Position numbers and translations under genes: made by a program. From Vibrio barjaei (lineage in GTDB: Bacteria; Pseudomonadota; Gammaproteobacteria; Enterobacterales; Vibrionaceae): a stretch of 64,000 nt of DNA. Shown piece by piece: positions 17,438 through 26,369 of the stretch. The stretch lies in NCBI RefSeq assembly GCF_001639065.2, contig NZ_LQXO02000033.1, forward strand, positions 124,001-188,000, in the 5' to 3' direction. Numbering within the stretch: the first letter of the stretch is position 1; each line of letters begins with the position of its first letter. The notes under the pieces are model-generated. The model ran no database searches and was not told the DNA's origin. It saw only the letters and a list, made by a program, of their open reading frames with translations.

Positions 17438-18387
17438 TAGTCTTCTCCTCCACGCTGCATATTTTCGATAAACAGCGCCTTAAATTGGCGGCGAAAATCG
17501 CCATTTTTCTGTCTGCGCTCGAAGGTCTTTCTGTAAATACGCCAGTAACGCTTCTCTTTGTTAACAAACAGACTATTGCCTACATATTCATTAAACTGAG
17601 ACTCCAGTTGCTCAGGGCAGAACTCATCTAAAAATTGCTCTATTGTTTGTTCCAAGGCTGTAAAAAGCTGGTCGTGTTGGAATGATGGGTTTTGCAACAG
17701 GCTTTGGTTTTCTTTTGATAGCGCAATGAGCTGCTGTAACGATGAAGTAATGTCATCGTTTTCTCTATTCATGGGAACGAATTCAATGGTCGAAGAGGGT
17801 ACTGTTTCTTCGCTAAAGTTGACGTGCTGTACGTTGTTTACTGGCTCTTCAAATCGAGAAATCTCTTCTTGCTCAAAACCTTCGAAAGGATCAGTTGAAA
17901 ATGGGTCTTCGGCCAGTACATTCTGAGTAGAAAACTCGTTGGCCATAGGTTCGACTTGTATTGAGCTAAGTGAACTGGTTTCAAGAAAATCAACATCGTC
18001 GCTGGCGTCTATGTTGAAACTAAGAGTATCAAGCACATCGACTTCTTTGTTAGCAGCAGGGGCTTTAGAAGCCGTCAAGGTGCTGACGAGAAGGCTATAG
18101 TCCGCTATTGTAATGATATCGCCGTCGCTAACGGGCAGCTGCAGCCCGCCTTGGACAGATTTATCATTTAGATTAATGCCATTGCGACTTAAGTCTTGAA
18201 TAAAGTAACCGTCACTGGTGAGCGTGATGGCAGCATGCTTACGCGATATTCGACTGGAGTGGTCTGGCAGAACTACATCACAATCTGGGCTGCGGCCAAT
18301 CACACCACCTTCTTCTGGAAGGTGGACAATTCGGGATGCGACGGCTTCCTGCTCCGGAATTGACACTAAATGAATACTAATGGCCAT
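17437..18387 (-). CDS. tagH: T6SS-associated FHA domain protein (TagH type)
   Basis: The 316-residue protein has an N-terminal FHA domain (about residues 20-100) with GVIGRSPDCDVVLPD, SRISRKHAAI and DLSRNGINLN. These are the phosphothreonine-binding residues (GR, SxxH-like RKHA, NG). A long acidic linker follows, then a helical C-terminal domain ending RRQFKALFIENMQRGGED, as in the TagH/ImpI family. In Pseudomonas the FHA protein Fha1 is phosphorylated by PpkA to trigger assembly. The kinase at 10199-10975 is the obvious partner. It starts 2 bp after the binding-protein gene. Confidence 0.93.
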   Translation of the reverse strand: MAISIHLVSIPEQEAVASRIVHLPEEGGVIGRSPDCDVVLPDHSSRISRKHAAITLTSDGYFIQDLSRNGINLNDKSVQGGLQLPVSDGDIITIADYSLLVSTLTASKAPAANKEVDVLDTLSFNIDASDDVDFLETSSLSSIQVEPMANEFSTQNVLAEDPFSTDPFEGFEQEEISRFEEPVNNVQHVNFSEETVPSSTIEFVPMNRENDDITSSLQQLIALSKENQSLLQNPSFQHDQLFTALEQTIEQFLDEFCPEQLESQFNEYVGNSLFVNKEKRYWRIYRKTFERRQKNGDFRRQFKALFIENMQRGGED

Positions 18388-18389
18388 GG

Positions 18390-19130
18390 TTACCCCTTAC
18401 ACTTTTCCACTGCACGATTAAAGCTTGTTAAGAACCCGGAGTATTCTTTGAGGAATCGATTTGAAAAGTAGACCCCCATCTTCTTTGTTTCCATATGCTG
18501 TGAGCGAAAGTAGTCTTTGGATAATCCAGCTACGTCTAACTCGTTTTCAAAAACCAGTTGGTCTTCAAGTGCAATGTCTATTTCACGTTGTTTTAACAGC
18601 TTTAATAAAACTTTAGCATCTCTTGGCTGCTTCACTACGTTAAATCCCTGTCTTTTAAGCCAAAACCACTTATTTGACCCAAATTTTGCAGAAAATTTGA
18701 GGTTGAGTTTATTCAATTCGGTGATTTTGGGTTCAACACCCGCTCCGAAGTACCAGTTAATCTTCTGTTCGGCAATCGGGGTTGAAACTGCTGCATACTC
18801 ATTTCGTTCCAGTGTTTCAGTCGCGACAAAAAAACCATGTTGATTGCCATTTTGGACTCGCATTTGGGCATCAGACCAACTGGTCATAGTAAATTGGTAT
18901 GGTTGACTCATTGAGCCAAGTGCGCACTTCACTGTAGTAATCGCGACACCTTTCATCTCGGCATGTTCATAATATTGATAGGGGGGCCAGTCTTGGGTTG
19001 TTAACATCAATCTAGATGGGCCTATGGTATTGGCCGCAGCACCATGTGAAATTATGGTACTAGCTAGCAACAAGGTACATCGCCTTGAAAAAGATAGATA
19101 ACTTGTCATGTTATGGGGTTTCAAGAACAT
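18390..19130 (-). CDS. Periplasmic solute-binding protein, SBP_bac_3-like, inside the T6SS operon
   Basis: The 246-residue product (or 239 if it starts at the second Met, 19109) has a signal peptide (CTLLLASTIISHGAAA) and a mature region typical of family 3 amino-acid/polar ligand binding proteins: LTTQDWPPYQYYEHAEMKGVAITTVKCAL. It also has LKLLKQREIDIALEDQLVFENEL and a C-terminal YSGFLTSFNRAVEKCKG. Such proteins deliver ligands to ABC transporters or sit on sensor proteins. No ABC permease or ATPase is encoded nearby, so a sensory role is more likely than uptake. It overlaps the preceding gene by 20 bp and is followed by the FHA gene after 2 bp. Confidence 0.8.
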   Translation of the reverse strand: MFLKPHNMTSYLSFSRRCTLLLASTIISHGAAANTIGPSRLMLTTQDWPPYQYYEHAEMKGVAITTVKCALGSMSQPYQFTMTSWSDAQMRVQNGNQHGFFVATETLERNEYAAVSTPIAEQKINWYFGAGVEPKITELNKLNLKFSAKFGSNKWFWLKRQGFNVVKQPRDAKVLLKLLKQREIDIALEDQLVFENELDVAGLSKDYFRSQHMETKKMGVYFSNRFLKEYSGFLTSFNRAVEKCKG

Positions 19131-20157
19131 CCTTATTCCTTACTAACTCTGAAATTTTCAACATAGAAACGGGGGGGAAATACCCAATTAGGTTTGCGGT
19201 ATCGGCATTAACGATATACGAAAACTGTTGGAGTGTCTCAATGGGTATATCTCCAGCAAAAGTATCTTCGGTGAGTATTTGCTGCGCTTTAAAGGCTGCA
19301 AATTGACCAGCATAGTAATAACGGCTAACAACACCAACAAGCGCGCCGCTATTACGTATTGGTGATTCTGTGGCTGAGAAAGTAGGTAGCCCCGCACTGT
19401 GGACAATATCCGTAATGACTTTAGCATTCGATATCAGTAGTGAGTCCGCTGGTAGGTACACTAAATCCACGTTATCGTTCTTCATTTCAGCGACCAAAGA
19501 TTGAATATTGCTCTCGTCTATGCCGTTAGCCCTTTTCTGGACTGGGTAGCGTTTGACGTTAATACCGTTTTGTGTCGCTACGGCCAGCAAAGTGTTCGCC
19601 GCTATTTGCGAATTGTTTTCTAATGGATTAAACAAAATACCAACAGTACGAATGTTTCCCAGTTCCTTGATGACATTAAGCTGCACTTCATAGGGGACAA
19701 TATGACTAACCCCGGTATAGTTTCGGGTTCTTTGTGTACTATCTACACTGTCTACTATTTTTGAACCTATTGGGTCGCTCACTATATTAAAGACAACCGG
19801 AATTTCACCGCTATTTTTAAACTTTGTAGGGGCATTAGTACTACCCAAAAGTGACAAGGTAATGGTCGTCCCAAAGGTATAAACAAGATCAGGTCTAAGA
19901 CCTTCAAGGGAGTCGATGTGCTTAGCCAAAGTTTCTCGGTTCTTATCTGCATCTAAAATAGTGATTCGGACGTTATCATTCTTATTCATTTCATCAATAA
20001 AGCCTTGCTCTGCTTGTGTCACTCCTCGCCAAAGCAGCATGACGACATGTTTGGAGTCCTGTAATTTAGATGCAGGAATATCTTCATTGGTGGCCGTGAC
20101 TACCGACGAAAGCAGCAAGGTTACGATTAAGACGATGGATTGAAGCGATTTAATCAT
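19111..20157 (-). CDS. Periplasmic ABC_sub_bind (TrpX-like) binding protein inside the T6SS operon
   Basis: This 348-residue protein has a signal peptide (IVLIVTLLLSSVVTA) and the PF04392-type fold. Signs are LRPDLVYTFGTTITLSLLG, IPVVFNIVSDPIGSKIV, TVGILFNPLENNSQIAA, DLVYLPADSLLISNAKVI and ETLQQFSYIVNADTANLIGYFPP. Family members such as TrpX bind small ligands for ABC uptake or feed sensor kinases. No transporter genes accompany it. It starts with an ATGA overlap on the sensor-MFS gene and overlaps the next binding protein, so the three are made together. The likely job is to present a ligand to the sensor-MFS protein, which is inference from position. Confidence 0.82.
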   Translation of the reverse strand: MIKSLQSIVLIVTLLLSSVVTATNEDIPASKLQDSKHVVMLLWRGVTQAEQGFIDEMNKNDNVRITILDADKNRETLAKHIDSLEGLRPDLVYTFGTTITLSLLGSTNAPTKFKNSGEIPVVFNIVSDPIGSKIVDSVDSTQRTRNYTGVSHIVPYEVQLNVIKELGNIRTVGILFNPLENNSQIAANTLLAVATQNGINVKRYPVQKRANGIDESNIQSLVAEMKNDNVDLVYLPADSLLISNAKVITDIVHSAGLPTFSATESPIRNSGALVGVVSRYYYAGQFAAFKAQQILTEDTFAGDIPIETLQQFSYIVNADTANLIGYFPPVSMLKISELVRNKDVLETP

Positions 20158-22748
20158 GCGGAAGCCCCTTCAACGTCACTAAATAATTTGTCTTTCTTTT
20201 GCCAAAAGTAATAGGCCAATACGAGGCTTATGGTGCTGAAAAATAGCAGTCCGCCGAGGATCATTACGGTGTTAATAAACCCATAAATGCCAAGTAATGC
20301 GCCGGTTAATACAGGGCCTGTCACATTACCGATTCTCTCTGTTAGTCTGAAGATACCAATCGCTTTACCTCGTTCACTGGTGGAGACTTTCATTAGACTC
20401 ATCACCAAAGGGATCTGTGGTGAAATACCGATGCTGTGAGCGACACCAACAACGAGAACAACAACTAGTAATCCAAGGGTGCCATTAGAGTAATAGATGT
20501 TGAGCAAAGCAAATGAGGACAACAGCCCGCCAATCACTACGAAGACAAGCTTGTTTTTAAACCTGTCTATCCATATCGCGGTTAAGGGAGAGATAACCAC
20601 AATGGCTAACCCATAGATCATCAAAATACGTCCAGACATGGCATTGCTCTCGCCAAGGTGCTGCAGATAAACGGGGCATAAATAATAGAGAAAGCCTGTT
20701 AGAACTACTTTGGCTGGAATAGCGCTACAAAAGCTGATAACAGCAAAGTGTTTATTGCTCAACAGATCACTAAAGTCGGATAGCTTAATTGGCACTGAAG
20801 ACTGGTTATTGTCGCCTTGTTCGAAGAAGCTCCAAACTAACAACACGCCAACGATGCTGATCCCCGAAGCCAAGAAGAAGGTGCCACTATATCCAATACG
20901 GTCAGCAAGTAAGCCTCCTATTGCTGCTCCGCATAAAGAGCCCGAGAAGAACGAAGACAAGAATGTCGCCATGCCTTTGGTTCTATTTGAGTTGTCGGTA
21001 TAGTCACTGACAAAACCTTGCGCTGAAATAAACACTAATCCATAACCTAATGCGGTAATCGTTCGGCTGAGAAGCATCGCGGATAATGTATTGCACAAAC
21101 TGGTGGAAACCATGCCAACAGTAATAACCAAACCACCAATGATAAGCGCCTTACGTCGTCCCAATTTATCCGACCAGTATCCCGCAAAGGGTAGAGAAAT
21201 CGCCCAGACCAACATGAATAACGAGATTGGAAAACTCGCTTGCATACTTAATGGTATCCAAGAGACATCCATGACTAAAGTCGATACATAATTTGGAAAG
21301 AAAGACAGAGACGCCGCTTCGGCAAAGACAAACAAAAATAAGGGCAGGCGGACAAAGCGATAGTTCTGATGTTCAATTACAGATGTTTGCGGGGTGTTCG
21401 ATGTTAGGGTTGCTCGGTTTATTTTCTCAAGCAGCGAGCTGATTTCATCGCGGCTTGTGACCTTGGCTGTTGTGTCCGAAAAGCCCTTACTGAGCCGAGC
21501 AACTAACTGTTTTAATTGGTGCCACGGTGACATGATCATATAGTTACATAGGAAAAGAATCACTTCAGTAACGACTAGCAAAGAGGCAACCAAGATGGAT
21601 AACATATCGAGCAAGTTCTCTTTGAGGAGAGTGGCAACGAGATTCTTGTCAGAGGATATGGTTAAGGCGATGGTGTCGTGGTTATTGAGTGGAAACAAAT
21701 GGGTGTTGAGTTGCAACTCATCTAATTGAGCACCAGCGTTCACTAATGTTTGTGACTCTTGGACGATAGACATCGCGATAATGTCGTTGTGATTGGCCAA
21801 ATAGTTGGCTAATTCATTACCAAGGCCACGTAGATTAGCGACATCAAAGCCGTTTGCTATGAGGTAATCTAGCAATTGTACGAGTGAGTAGGCAATAATG
21901 GAGGCTTTTTCATTTAATTCTTGTTGATAGATATCCGCGAAGTAGTCCATCATTTGTAATGAAGTCATAAAGTTGGCAACAAAAGTGGTGGTGAACGCCA
22001 ACACTAGAATCAACATAGTGGTGTGTCTTTGTCTGAATTTTTGCCAACGGGTCAAGTGTTGTTGGTTGCCCTCCATAATTTGGCTCGCAAGTTCAAATTT
22101 ACATCCTGCAATTTCCTTCGAAGACAAGCATTGATCGATCTCCGAGGTTCGGCGCAACATGTGCTTTGTGATACCGTGAATGAAAATTAAATTACACAGT
22201 GTTGCAATAGCTATCCAAATTACAGCGTAGAACGCACTTTTTGAAATGAGCCCACTGCGCAACGAGCCTAAATGTTCGAGGGAGTATGTGAGTGAGATCT
22301 CGCCGTCCAACTGACCGAATGCATTGTAAATAGGTGTGCGTAACTGTTTAGTTTGGCTCTCAGTGATCGAGACCTCAGCTTGGTTGGCAAAGTAGAGTCG
22401 CTCAGTTTGTCTATCGGTAACTTCAAGAGCGATAAGGCCAGAAACGCTGGCTAAATGACGCTCCAATAAAGACTGCACATTGCTGATGCCATGCAGAGGA
22501 ACACCGAAGGCAATAGCATTGTTGATGTCGGACAACGTTTCTTGCATCACCACCTTATATTTGGAGTCAGTCGTCTCAGTTAAACGCTTATCAAAATTAA
22601 GGTAGTTTAGGCTGGCGGTCAGGAAAATAGACAGTGACAAGACGACAAAAATAGCGAAAGAAAGCTTGAAGCTAAGCCCCGGTAACATACCGCGAGACTT
22701 GCTGTTTGTATTTTCACTCTTATTGTTCGTTTTTTGTCGACTCATCAC
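20154..22748 (-). CDS. Sensor-MFS fusion protein inside the T6SS operon
   Basis: The 864-residue membrane protein has an unusual layout. Membrane segment 1 (about 28-48) leads to a periplasmic domain (about 50-165), segment 2 (about 168-190) and a cytoplasmic linker. Segment 3 (about 244-265) leads to a second periplasmic domain (about 268-378) and segment 4 (about 383-408). A HAMP-like stretch follows (MSPWHQLKQLVARLSKG to SRDEISSLLEKI). From about 460 to 850 it is a 12-helix major facilitator, with the signature GYWSDKLGRRKALIIGG and TALGYGLVFISAQGFVSDY. The N-terminal half looks like a chemoreceptor or histidine-kinase input but the output is a transporter. It starts 13 bp after clpV. Confidence 0.85.
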   Translation of the reverse strand: MMSRQKTNNKSENTNSKSRGMLPGLSFKLSFAIFVVLSLSIFLTASLNYLNFDKRLTETTDSKYKVVMQETLSDINNAIAFGVPLHGISNVQSLLERHLASVSGLIALEVTDRQTERLYFANQAEVSITESQTKQLRTPIYNAFGQLDGEISLTYSLEHLGSLRSGLISKSAFYAVIWIAIATLCNLIFIHGITKHMLRRTSEIDQCLSSKEIAGCKFELASQIMEGNQQHLTRWQKFRQRHTTMLILVLAFTTTFVANFMTSLQMMDYFADIYQQELNEKASIIAYSLVQLLDYLIANGFDVANLRGLGNELANYLANHNDIIAMSIVQESQTLVNAGAQLDELQLNTHLFPLNNHDTIALTISSDKNLVATLLKENLLDMLSILVASLLVVTEVILFLCNYMIMSPWHQLKQLVARLSKGFSDTTAKVTSRDEISSLLEKINRATLTSNTPQTSVIEHQNYRFVRLPLFLFVFAEAASLSFFPNYVSTLVMDVSWIPLSMQASFPISLFMLVWAISLPFAGYWSDKLGRRKALIIGGLVITVGMVSTSLCNTLSAMLLSRTITALGYGLVFISAQGFVSDYTDNSNRTKGMATFLSSFFSGSLCGAAIGGLLADRIGYSGTFFLASGISIVGVLLVWSFFEQGDNNQSSVPIKLSDFSDLLSNKHFAVISFCSAIPAKVVLTGFLYYLCPVYLQHLGESNAMSGRILMIYGLAIVVISPLTAIWIDRFKNKLVFVVIGGLLSSFALLNIYYSNGTLGLLVVVLVVGVAHSIGISPQIPLVMSLMKVSTSERGKAIGIFRLTERIGNVTGPVLTGALLGIYGFINTVMILGGLLFFSTISLVLAYYFWQKKDKLFSDVEGASA

Positions 22749-22761
22749 TATCGCCTCTTTG

Positions 22762-25368
22762 TTAGCTAATACTTAAAGAGAAACCATTTTTGTCATCGCC
22801 GGAGACCTCTACATGATTTATGGCTTCTTGTCTGCTCAAGCGATTAATACACTCTTCAGCTAACTTGGGCATGAGTGAGCGATTAATGATCTGTTCTACC
22901 GCGCGACCGCCAGTTGTTGGATCGTTGTTTTTCTCCACAACATAGTTAATGAATGACTCATCCCATCGGAATGATGCTTGGTATTGCTCAGCCAGTTTTT
23001 TCTTAATACGATTCAGTGATATTTCGGTTATCTTGCCTAACTCACTATCGTTAAGTGGGTAGTAAGGCACAATAGTTGTGCGGCCTAAGAATGCGGGTTT
23101 AAAGTAACGTTGAAGATCAGGTCGAATCATTTCTAGCAGCGTGCTGTTATCAAGCTGGGATTCAGCTTCGTCGCAAGCATCGCAAATAGCTTGGTCAGCC
23201 GCATTTGACGTCATGATAATAATGGTATTTTTGAAATCGACACTGCGGCCCTCACTGTCCTTGATATGTCCTTTATCGAAGATCTGATAAAACAGGTCAT
23301 GGACACCGGGGTGGGCTTTCTCCATCTCATCAAGTAACAGAACAGAGTATGGATTACGTCTAATCGCTTCGGTTAACACTCCGCCTTCACCAAAGCCCAC
23401 GTAGCCCGCTGGGCTACCGAGCAACATTGATATTTTGTGTTCTTCTTTAAACTCCGTCATGTTAATGATGGTCATGTCGTTGCTACCACCATAGAGTTGT
23501 TCTGCAAGTGCCATGGCGGTTTCAGTCTTACCAACACCACTTGGGCCGCACATCAAGAACACGCCGATAGGTTTACGGTTGTCGGTCAAGCCTGCTCTAG
23601 AAATACGAATTGCTTTAGCGAGCTCTTGTTTTGCTACATTCTGCCCAATCACACGCTTATCGAGCTCGGATTCCAGAGTAAGCAGCTTCTTAATTTCATC
23701 ACTCAGCATGCTTCCAACGGGAATTCCGGTCCAGTTTGCAATCACTTCAGCAATCGTTCCTTCATCAACTAATGCGTGAACCAGAGGCGTCTCACCTTGT
23801 AGTTCTGCCAGCTCGTCTCGCAGTTTGTTCAGTTCTGCAGTATGTTGCTCAGGGTTTTCGGTTTCTTTGCTCGCGTTGCTGATATCAGATTGTATTGCTT
23901 TAATTTTATCAACCAGTTCAACTTCTTGATTCCACTGGACATTTAACGCATCGAGTTTGTTTTGGTTTTGCTCTTTTTGCTGCGTAACTTCTGCAATATC
24001 GGCTTCATTGCCACCGAATAGAGCTTGCTCTTTAGCTAATGCCATTAATTCGTTTTCTTGATAGCGAATCATCTGTTCTAAAGACTCGATAATTTCTGGC
24101 TTTGCGCCTTGAGTTAAGGCAATTCGAGCACTTGCAGTGTCGAGCAAGCTAATGGCTTTGTCTGGAAGTTGTCGTGATGGTAAATAGCGTATTGATAGAT
24201 TAACGGCGGCTGCAATGGCTGATTCGGTAATGAATGCACCGTGATGTCCTTGAAGTGAGTCGGCAACCCCTCTTAGCATCTGCATTGCATCTTCTGCGTT
24301 TGGTTCTTCAATGGTGACAACTTGGAATCTTCGGGTTAAAGCAGGATCTTTCTCAAAGTACTTTTTGTATTCCGCCCAAGTTGTTGCTGCGATGGTTTTG
24401 AACTCACCACGAGCCAAGGCCGGTTTCAGCAGGTTAGCGGCGTCATTTTGTCCGGCTGCACCGCCAGCACCAATTAACGTGTGTGCTTCGTCAATAAAGA
24501 CGATAATGGGTTCCTCGGAGTTTTTAACTTCGTTAATGACATCTTTTAGTCGGTTTTCAAATTCACCCTTAACGCTCGCACCCGCTTGGAGGAGCCCAAG
24601 GTCGAGAGAATGAATTTGAACACCTTGAATCGCCGCTGGCACCTCGCCAGTTGCAATTCGAAGTGCTAAGCCTTCAACCACTGCGGTCTTACCGACGCCG
24701 GGTTCTCCTACGAAGATAGGGTTGTTTTGTCTCTTACGGCACAAAATATCAATGGCTTTGCGCACTTCGCTGTTGCGTCCAGAAATGGGGTCGATCTTGC
24801 CATCTTGAGCTTGTTGGGTCAGGTTGATAGTGTACTTTGAGAGCGCATCGCCACCGCTAGATGACTCGCCGCCAGTGCTAGTGCCAGAGGAGGTGGTAGA
24901 AGTCGAAGCACCACTTTTTCGAATAAGACCCTGTAAAGATTCAGTGGAAACATCTTTCAAGCTCTCAAGCTTCAACGTGGAAACACCCATCACGTTTTGT
25001 TGAAGCATGGACTGAATAAGGTGCAGGCTGATTATTTCACTATGTCCGTAGTTTACCGAGGCAATCATCCACGCATCTTTAATCAATTCAGTGAGCTCAT
25101 GGCTTAAAGTTGGTTGTCCTTCACTTCCTTTAGGAAGACGAGTGATTTTATCCGTGAGTTCACTAACCAAAGCATCTTGAGCAATGTTTTGAGAACGACA
25201 GAGATTTTCTAGACCTTTGTCTTTCTGCGAGATGAGCTGCAAAACCCAATGCTCTACTTCGATAGCGGGCACCCCTTGGTTCATTGCTGCTCCAGCCGAT
25301 ACTTCTAGAGCCTGCTTTAACTCGGGTGAGAGCTTGCTAACTAAATTAGTGAGTGTTACTTGTGCCAT
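22762..25368 (-). CDS. tssH: T6SS sheath-recycling AAA+ ATPase ClpV (TssH)
   Basis: ClpV disassembles contracted TssB/TssC sheath for reuse. The 868-residue product has the ClpN repeat domain (about 10-150), the first AAA+ module (Walker [14 protein letters not shown] near 219, Walker [15 protein letters not shown]) and a coiled-coil middle region (about 410-520). The second AAA+ module has Walker [12 protein letters not shown] near 607 and [16 protein letters not shown]-terminal D2-small domain follows. The Ser/Gly/Thr-rich linker near 155-175 is as in other ClpV proteins. Length and motif spacing match ClpV rather than the housekeeping ClpB. It lies 44 bp after tssG. Confidence 0.96.
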   Translation of the reverse strand: MAQVTLTNLVSKLSPELKQALEVSAGAAMNQGVPAIEVEHWVLQLISQKDKGLENLCRSQNIAQDALVSELTDKITRLPKGSEGQPTLSHELTELIKDAWMIASVNYGHSEIISLHLIQSMLQQNVMGVSTLKLESLKDVSTESLQGLIRKSGASTSTTSSGTSTGGESSSGGDALSKYTINLTQQAQDGKIDPISGRNSEVRKAIDILCRKRQNNPIFVGEPGVGKTAVVEGLALRIATGEVPAAIQGVQIHSLDLGLLQAGASVKGEFENRLKDVINEVKNSEEPIIVFIDEAHTLIGAGGAAGQNDAANLLKPALARGEFKTIAATTWAEYKKYFEKDPALTRRFQVVTIEEPNAEDAMQMLRGVADSLQGHHGAFITESAIAAAVNLSIRYLPSRQLPDKAISLLDTASARIALTQGAKPEIIESLEQMIRYQENELMALAKEQALFGGNEADIAEVTQQKEQNQNKLDALNVQWNQEVELVDKIKAIQSDISNASKETENPEQHTAELNKLRDELAELQGETPLVHALVDEGTIAEVIANWTGIPVGSMLSDEIKKLLTLESELDKRVIGQNVAKQELAKAIRISRAGLTDNRKPIGVFLMCGPSGVGKTETAMALAEQLYGGSNDMTIINMTEFKEEHKISMLLGSPAGYVGFGEGGVLTEAIRRNPYSVLLLDEMEKAHPGVHDLFYQIFDKGHIKDSEGRSVDFKNTIIIMTSNAADQAICDACDEAESQLDNSTLLEMIRPDLQRYFKPAFLGRTTIVPYYPLNDSELGKITEISLNRIKKKLAEQYQASFRWDESFINYVVEKNNDPTTGGRAVEQIINRSLMPKLAEECINRLSRQEAINHVEVSGDDKNGFSLSIS

Positions 25369-25412
25369 GTATAAATTCCCTTTTTTGATATCCCTAGAGT
25401 CCTAAAGCTAGA

Positions 25413-26369
25413 TCAGCGTAGCCTTATTCGTACCTTGGATTGTGGAAAACGCTCAGGAGCTAAGCAGTCGACTTCTCCCAGCTTCGCAGAGGTTAAAGCG
25501 TTGGAGCTAAGAACTGGCGCATTTAGATGCTGCCTAAGAATGAGTAGATAGATCGTTACTGGAGTGTCATCTTTGAGATAATGTTGAACCGTTGATTTCA
25601 CATCGTTTGCTAATCTTGAATCCCGTTTGAGCTGTTCGACTTCGCGTCTATTCTGAGGCTCGATATAAACTTTAATGCTGGCACTAGGAACATCACAGCG
25701 ACTTCCTATTAATAAACCGTGACCTAATTTATTGTTTTTCCTAGACCTAACAGATTTACCAATATTACTGGTTGCGGCTTCAGGTAGCTTTCGAGTCTCG
25801 TATGGAGTGACTTGTACCGATATCTTCAGTTCGTAGTAGTCGTTTAATAGTTGCTCTAACGTACGAATGTTTCGGCTATTTTGACCGAGCAACATGGTGT
25901 ATTGAATCAAATGTCGATTGCTATTTTCTAAGCCTGACAAATGATAAAGTGTGGTACTTAACTTATTATTTTGCTCACTTTGAAGCAGTAACCAAGCGCG
26001 TGTCTCTTGCTTGTAAGTAAGCTCAAACTGACGTTGGTTGAAGACGTCAAGAAAGGCTTTTAATCCTTCGTCTTCCTGATGTAATGCTTCAAGCAGTTCT
26101 TCATAGATGTAATCAGGGATGACACCATATACGCCGGACAAGGCAGTCTTTGCGATAGATAAACGTATCTGTCTATTGGTAACCTCTATCTTACTAATGT
26201 CACTTAAGTCCCCACTGGGAATGGCTTCTGATTCTAGTTTCAATCGAGTGCGGTTCTGAGGATGGTCAGCACAATATGACTGAAGAACACGAATCGCTTG
26301 AGCAAACTCAAAATCATCGGGCTGATTGCGGAGGCGGTTCATAGGTGAACTAGACAGGTTTAAAGACAT
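25413..26369 (-). CDS. tssG: T6SS baseplate protein TssG
   Basis: TssG (VasB/ImpH family) forms the baseplate wedge with TssE, TssF and TssK. The 318-residue product has the family opening RLRNQPDDFEFAQAIRVLQ, then IRLSIAKTALSGVYGVIPDYI (the LTGxxGxLP-like stretch) and the C-terminal PVTIYLLILRQHLNAP. The N-terminus overlaps the end of tssF by 10 bp. Length is usual for the family. Confidence 0.93.
   Translation of the reverse strand: MSLNLSSSPMNRLRNQPDDFEFAQAIRVLQSYCADHPQNRTRLKLESEAIPSGDLSDISKIEVTNRQIRLSIAKTALSGVYGVIPDYIYEELLEALHQEDEGLKAFLDVFNQRQFELTYKQETRAWLLLQSEQNNKLSTTLYHLSGLENSNRHLIQYTMLLGQNSRNIRTLEQLLNDYYELKISVQVTPYETRKLPEAATSNIGKSVRSRKNNKLGHGLLIGSRCDVPSASIKVYIEPQNRREVEQLKRDSRLANDVKSTVQHYLKDDTPVTIYLLILRQHLNAPVLSSNALTSAKLGEVDCLAPERFPQSKVRIRLR

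Noticed and set aside
23437..23772. 111-codon frame opposite clpV
   Set aside because: It is a shadow of the strongly coded ClpV AAA+ module and has no start signal.
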